64,000 nucleotides of DNA, taken from the NCBI RefSeq assembly GCF_932526225.1, contig NC_064037.1, positions 9,468,203 to 9,532,202 of the forward strand. The letters run 5' to 3'. Position numbers and translations under genes: made by a program. This document shows, in pieces, positions 59,861-64,000 of this stretch; the first letter of the stretch is position 1, and each line of letters opens with the position of its first letter. Origin of the DNA: Nematostella vectensis (Eukaryota; Cnidaria; Anthozoa; Actiniaria; Edwardsiidae). The notes beneath the pieces were generated by a model, which made no database searches, was not told the origin of the DNA, and saw only the letters and a list, made by a program, of their open reading frames with translations.

Positions 59861-60929
59861 AAAATAGCAAAAGTGTGCAAGGACTACAAATCCAAAACTT
59901 AAAAAAAAAAAGATAATATAAATAGTCATATGACCATAAGCAGTGCCGGATAATTGTTCATTTTACTAACAGGGTTTATCCACGCCTATTACTTTTCTTT
60001 CCCCCTTGAGTCTAGACATAGCCCAGCAGGATAGGTTGTGAATAGTGCCATTTTGGTACTTCCATAGAACATGTTTTCAAAAGCATGTTCTTTAGCACCT
60101 ATATGATACCCACCTACTTAGTGGCGATTGAACATTCTAAGCCCCTTATAATCGTGCTATTTTTCCGAAACCTCACAAAGTGGTATTAACAGAAGAATTT
60201 GATGGAGGAAAAAATAAATGGCGGAAAGAGAGTTCGTTTTTTAAGTAGAATAATCTTCATTTTCATTGAAATAAGGGGACGTGTGGTTAGAAAAATAAAA
60301 GCCTTGCAAAGACAAATAACAGATTATTTGATTTGTAAAATTTCAAAGAAAAAAAGCTCAAATTTCTAGGATTTTTTATTCGGTGATGAATATTCCTAGT
60401 TCACCGGCCTTTTGTTCTTGCTTATTGGCCAATTAATTCAAAACTCTATCACCAAGTCTGAAGTGTTTTTGTGGAGTAGAGTAGTCGGGGTTTGTTTGGT
60501 CATAGTAATAAGGAATAAGTCTGTAGTGTTCCGCCATTCTGAAAACCGAAGTACCTGCGTAGTAAAGAAGCCGCTGTAACCATTCGCTAAAAGTAGTTGT
60601 GGGTGATTTTGTTATTAATGTCATGAATTTTTTTTTAGAAAAATATAAGTCAGGTGTGTTAAATGCCCAAAAAATTGAAGTGGAGCGAAATGGCCGTTGA
60701 ATAAATGTATCTTATTGGTGTAAAGATATTGTATTATTGTTTTTATCAAAATAATGTCGACAGTTTGGAGGCGTTAGTAGCTTTCATTGTATGAGAGAAG
60801 TACTACATCTAGGGATTTTAATATGAAATTATTGATACCGCTCGTTGTGTAGAGGGAATGCCAGAATTTTTTTGTCGTGTTTTCATTAACATGTTTTCTA
60901 CTGTCGTATTGCACATTAGCGTGTTGTCA

Positions 60930-61250
60930 CCTTATAGAGGGTATTTTCTTATGTAAACCTTTTTCTATAACTTGTGTTCGCTTCATAGAGGGACCCTTTT
61001 TTTAATAATACCCTCTTTCTATGATAACAGGTGTTTATTGAGGGCTTTATTGAGGGTGATTTCTTATGATACCCTCTTTCTATAATTTCTTATGGTTGCT
61101 TTATAGTAACTTGTGTTCGCTTCATAGAGGGTACTCTACACCCTCTTTAATAATAACTTATGGTTGCTTTAAAGGGGGTCTTTTCTTAAGATACCCGCTT
61201 TCTTTAAAAAATTATGGTTGCTTTATAAAGAGCCTTTTTTTATAATACTT
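60930..61250 (+). repeat. Degenerate tandem repeat with ATAGAGGG / ACCCTCTTT motifs
   Basis: Irregular units with TTATGGTTGCTTTATA, TTCGCTTCATAGAGGG and ATACCCTCTTTCTATAA. AGAGGG and CCCTCT alternate, so neighbouring units can pair. Confidence 0.6.
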
Positions 61251-64000
61251 TCTTTTCTCGTTGTCTTTTTTACGGAGGGATGCGTATAACACATATTACT
61301 TCAATAAGGGACTCGAATACTTAATAATGCGCCTGAAGTCATTTAGATGAGAGCATTCTCTAGCCGAGTGTTCTTGACCCTTGATAATGATAGTCATTAT
61401 GGCTTCGTGCTATGGCCTAATCAGACTGTGATCAGTGCAAATGAGCACGGTTTAGCACCAATTTATCATGTCCACAAAACACTTGTCTAGATAACGCAGA
61501 CTAGGCGAACCACGGCAAGCGAATATACGAATACGGTTACTACAAAGAAAAGCTTGCCATATTCCCGCTTTGTATGTACTCGTTATATTCGCAAGAGTAA
61601 ATAAAATCGCAGGTGGTCGAAGTGCGGTTGTATGTGAAAGATTGGTGACAGAAAAAGATTAGGGAGTGAGCCCTGAAGGGAAATATTTGCTCTCCTACTT
61701 GTCATGTTCGATCGCCTGTTACCACCTCACTCTAAGCTCTTGTCATAGATGTCAATCACGTATTGATTCCTTCCGTAGCTTCATTCCTTCTGACTTTTCA
61801 GGAATCTGAACCCTAAAATACTATCACATCTGCTTTGGTGAAAGAAATCTTTAAATCCTATTTGGATCATCTAGTGTTTTTGTACTGATTGTTATATCGT
61901 CGAGTATCTATGTTCAGATCCCCCACCAGCCCCCCCTAAGGCTGTTATGTCCTATTACTATCCGACTTTTCTAGTTCTCCATTAGTGAGAAAATTAAGGC
62001 ATCATAGGAATAATCCTTGAGAGAGAAAATAAAAAAAAAGAACAAAATGCTATATGAGTTCATATTCTGGACTGTCTTTCAAGACTACTTTTTTTTTCAC
62101 GGCGCTATCTATTAAAGCTGTCGAGAAAGAACCTTCTTCAGAGTTTATTCATGCGGAATTAAGGTTGAATTTATACAAGATGTCTATCTTAAAGTCGATG
62201 TTTTTATATGGTGCCATGAATTATAATTCTTGATCATGAACAGAGTTGATCCATGTGGAATAATAATGGTAAATATTAATAACGCTGTCGGAATTCATAT
62301 TCTAGATAGTTTTTACTTTTAAGACTTTAGAAGTCGATGTTCTTTTCGATGGTACTCAAAGTGTAATAGTAAAGGATATGTGAATTTATCTTCCAGCGTG
62401 TTTTTAAAGTCGAGGTTTTGCCGTGATGGAAAAAAGAGGAAGGTCTTCAAGTGATTAATGACCTCGTTATCACTCTCTTTGAGATCACATGGTGGCTCGT
62501 AGTGAGTCCTAGTCCAAGATGATATTGATATTATCCTAGGAACCCGACTCATGGGCTTAAATGATTAGTATTTCTGTTGTCTATGATAAGCGCCCGTATT
62601 CAAAGGAAATGAAACCAATAAATTGTGTTGACACGCTTTTTTAGTTCATGCTATCTTTTCCACTTTTTTTAAAAGAAACCCTTTGAATTTCTTGTTTGTT
62701 TGTTCCCTATAGATTTTATCATTGCTTTGTTTAAAATAACTCAAAAGTACCAATAGTTCTAGTGCCAAAGTATGGAGAGTTTTTAGTATTTCTGCTCTCG
62801 GTTGAGTCATCGTCCCTAATCTACCTTTGATCTTCGTGTGCTCTTGCCTTAAGCCCTTGCCAAACAACTCTGAGTGAATTCCATCATTTTAGCCCAACAA
62901 CGGGCTATCGTGTCAGCCCGAGAAGAGGGTCTCAAGCATTTATTAGTCTCCACGAAACAGCATAAAGGACAGAATGATTTACAATGTCTTAGAGCCTCAG
63001 AGCCGTACAGTTCTCAAAGGCTGGTGATACGAGAGGTGCTGTTAGTTATATCGTTATTTTATCCAAGGAAGTTGCTGGACGTTGAACCCATGATTCGCCC
63101 CAGTGAGGCGTTCATCCTCCTGAAAACATCAGCGCTAAAGGCATACACAGAAACGTAGAACCGTATTTTGCTTCGTTTTCCGGCCATCTGAGGTAGGGTT
63201 ATGTTTCTTCTTTTTGCTTAAATTAAACTTACCAGTCATTGTATTTGATTATTCTGAAATGGTTTAATCTTTATTATCACCGTATGCTACTTCTTTTGAA
63301 ATTCGGTAAAAGGTTTTCTTCCTTTCGCTCAAATCAATTCTTATCAGCCGGAATGCGATAATTCTGGAATATTTTAAGAAATTGTCCTCTTCTAAAGTGT
63401 TGATCGTCGTGACTTTATCTTTTGCCTGAAATGTAAACTATCATCTGATGAGAATATATTAAGCTTTGGACCGCTAACATATTTTGAAAAAACACTATTC
63501 CGCCAAGAGTTGAATCAAAGGATATAAACTTTGTTGCATTTGTGCCATATCCTTTAATTTTATTTCTGCACTTCCAGTTTGATTTGGCGGAAATTCAGAC
63601 ATAAGTAATATTATTAAAACATCGATAGACTCTTAATATTGTTTTTTCCTATTCTGATTTTCCTCCCTAGAGAATTCGTGAGTAATTATCACAAATATCC
63701 ACATGGCGTTTTCTAGACACATAAATCTCTCTGGAAGGCCTACGAATCGTCCTCACACGCTTTACCGCACAACTACTATTGAACCACAAGAGGGTGATAA
63801 TACGAGTCGTACAGCAAGTATTAATACAACACCTTTGAGGGTTACAGAAAATCCCCAAACACGCTTCGCCAGATGATTGCGGTGCCATAGCAACCATGAA
63901 TAACATCCCCTCGTGCCCAGTCTTCCAGTATTGACTCTCGTGCTCACTTGATTTCAGATTACTGTACGACCCGTGATTCATATCCCGAGGACTTGTTGAG

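Larger units (their letters stand above)
55511..64000. other. Gene-poor right flank
   Basis: AT-rich sequence. Contains tandem repeats at 56800-56970, 57181-57224, 59506-59860 and 60930-61250. Open frames at 57290-57580 and 63667-63981 begin with non-ATG codons and match nothing I recognise. A 57-codon plus-strand frame from ATG 63703 is likewise unassigned. No gene called. Confidence 0.5.

Noticed and set aside
63667-63981. 104-codon minus frame at the right edge
   Set aside because: No family resemblance, and the plus strand also has a short frame here; coding status cannot be decided without sequence beyond the window.

Overview
The window is animal nuclear DNA. Genes are split by spliceosomal introns with GT..AG borders and consist of single-copy metazoan families. 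AT-rich intergenic DNA carries many small inverted-repeat elements, piggyBac-type elements and a LINE. Gene structure and very animal-like protein sequences together with MITE-rich introns suggest an anthozoan cnidarian, probably a sea anemone of Nematostella type. That placement is inference; no search could be run.

Layout, left to right. The 3' end of NME7 (+, last two exons, 342-1031) lies tail-to-tail with a complete two-exon LONRF-type RING/TPR/LON gene (-, 2697-7478). A 5'-truncated non-LTR retrotransposon with an uninterrupted 807-codon reverse transcriptase frame (+, 7897-10320) sits between LONRF and the 3' end of a complete 15-exon class I histone deacetylase of HDAC1/2 type (-, 11203-19798, 611 aa). 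Next is a five-exon six-EF-hand reticulocalbin/calumenin-family ER protein ending in HDEL (-, 21680-26494, 382 aa). Then comes a two-exon phosphotriesterase-related gene, PTER (-, 29082-30685, 350 aa), head-to-head with a four-exon ARMC5-type armadillo/BTB gene (+, 31581-36103, 1054 aa). From 36.1 to 42.4 kb there is repeat-rich DNA with a MITE, a stray histone H3 C-terminal fragment, a possible SINE and two TTAA-flanked piggyBac-type elements. A FET-family gene (FUS/EWSR1/TAF15 type, +, 42396-54924, first exon not found) follows. The last 9 kb (54.9-64 kb) shows no convincing gene, only 3' UTR and several small tandem repeats. All six gene models with both ends close in frame across every splice junction, and the FET model is in phase at all ten internal junctions.

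No operon-like or defence-like system is visible. The genes are housekeeping: chromatin deacetylation, ER calcium-binding chaperoning, protein quality control, RNA binding and CUL3-adaptor function. The unusual part is the non-coding architecture. Tandem repeats sit inside introns of three genes, and in three places the repeat unit has copied a real splice site with its flanking exon bases (HDAC exon 10 acceptor, reticulocalbin exon 3 donor, FET exon 5 donor). The largest array is about 117 copies of a strict 32-bp unit in a FET intron, held in register for at least 3.5 kb without an indel and containing higher-order blocks. A 29-bp CpG-rich array fills a reticulocalbin intron, and a 21-bp array precedes the FET zinc-finger exon.
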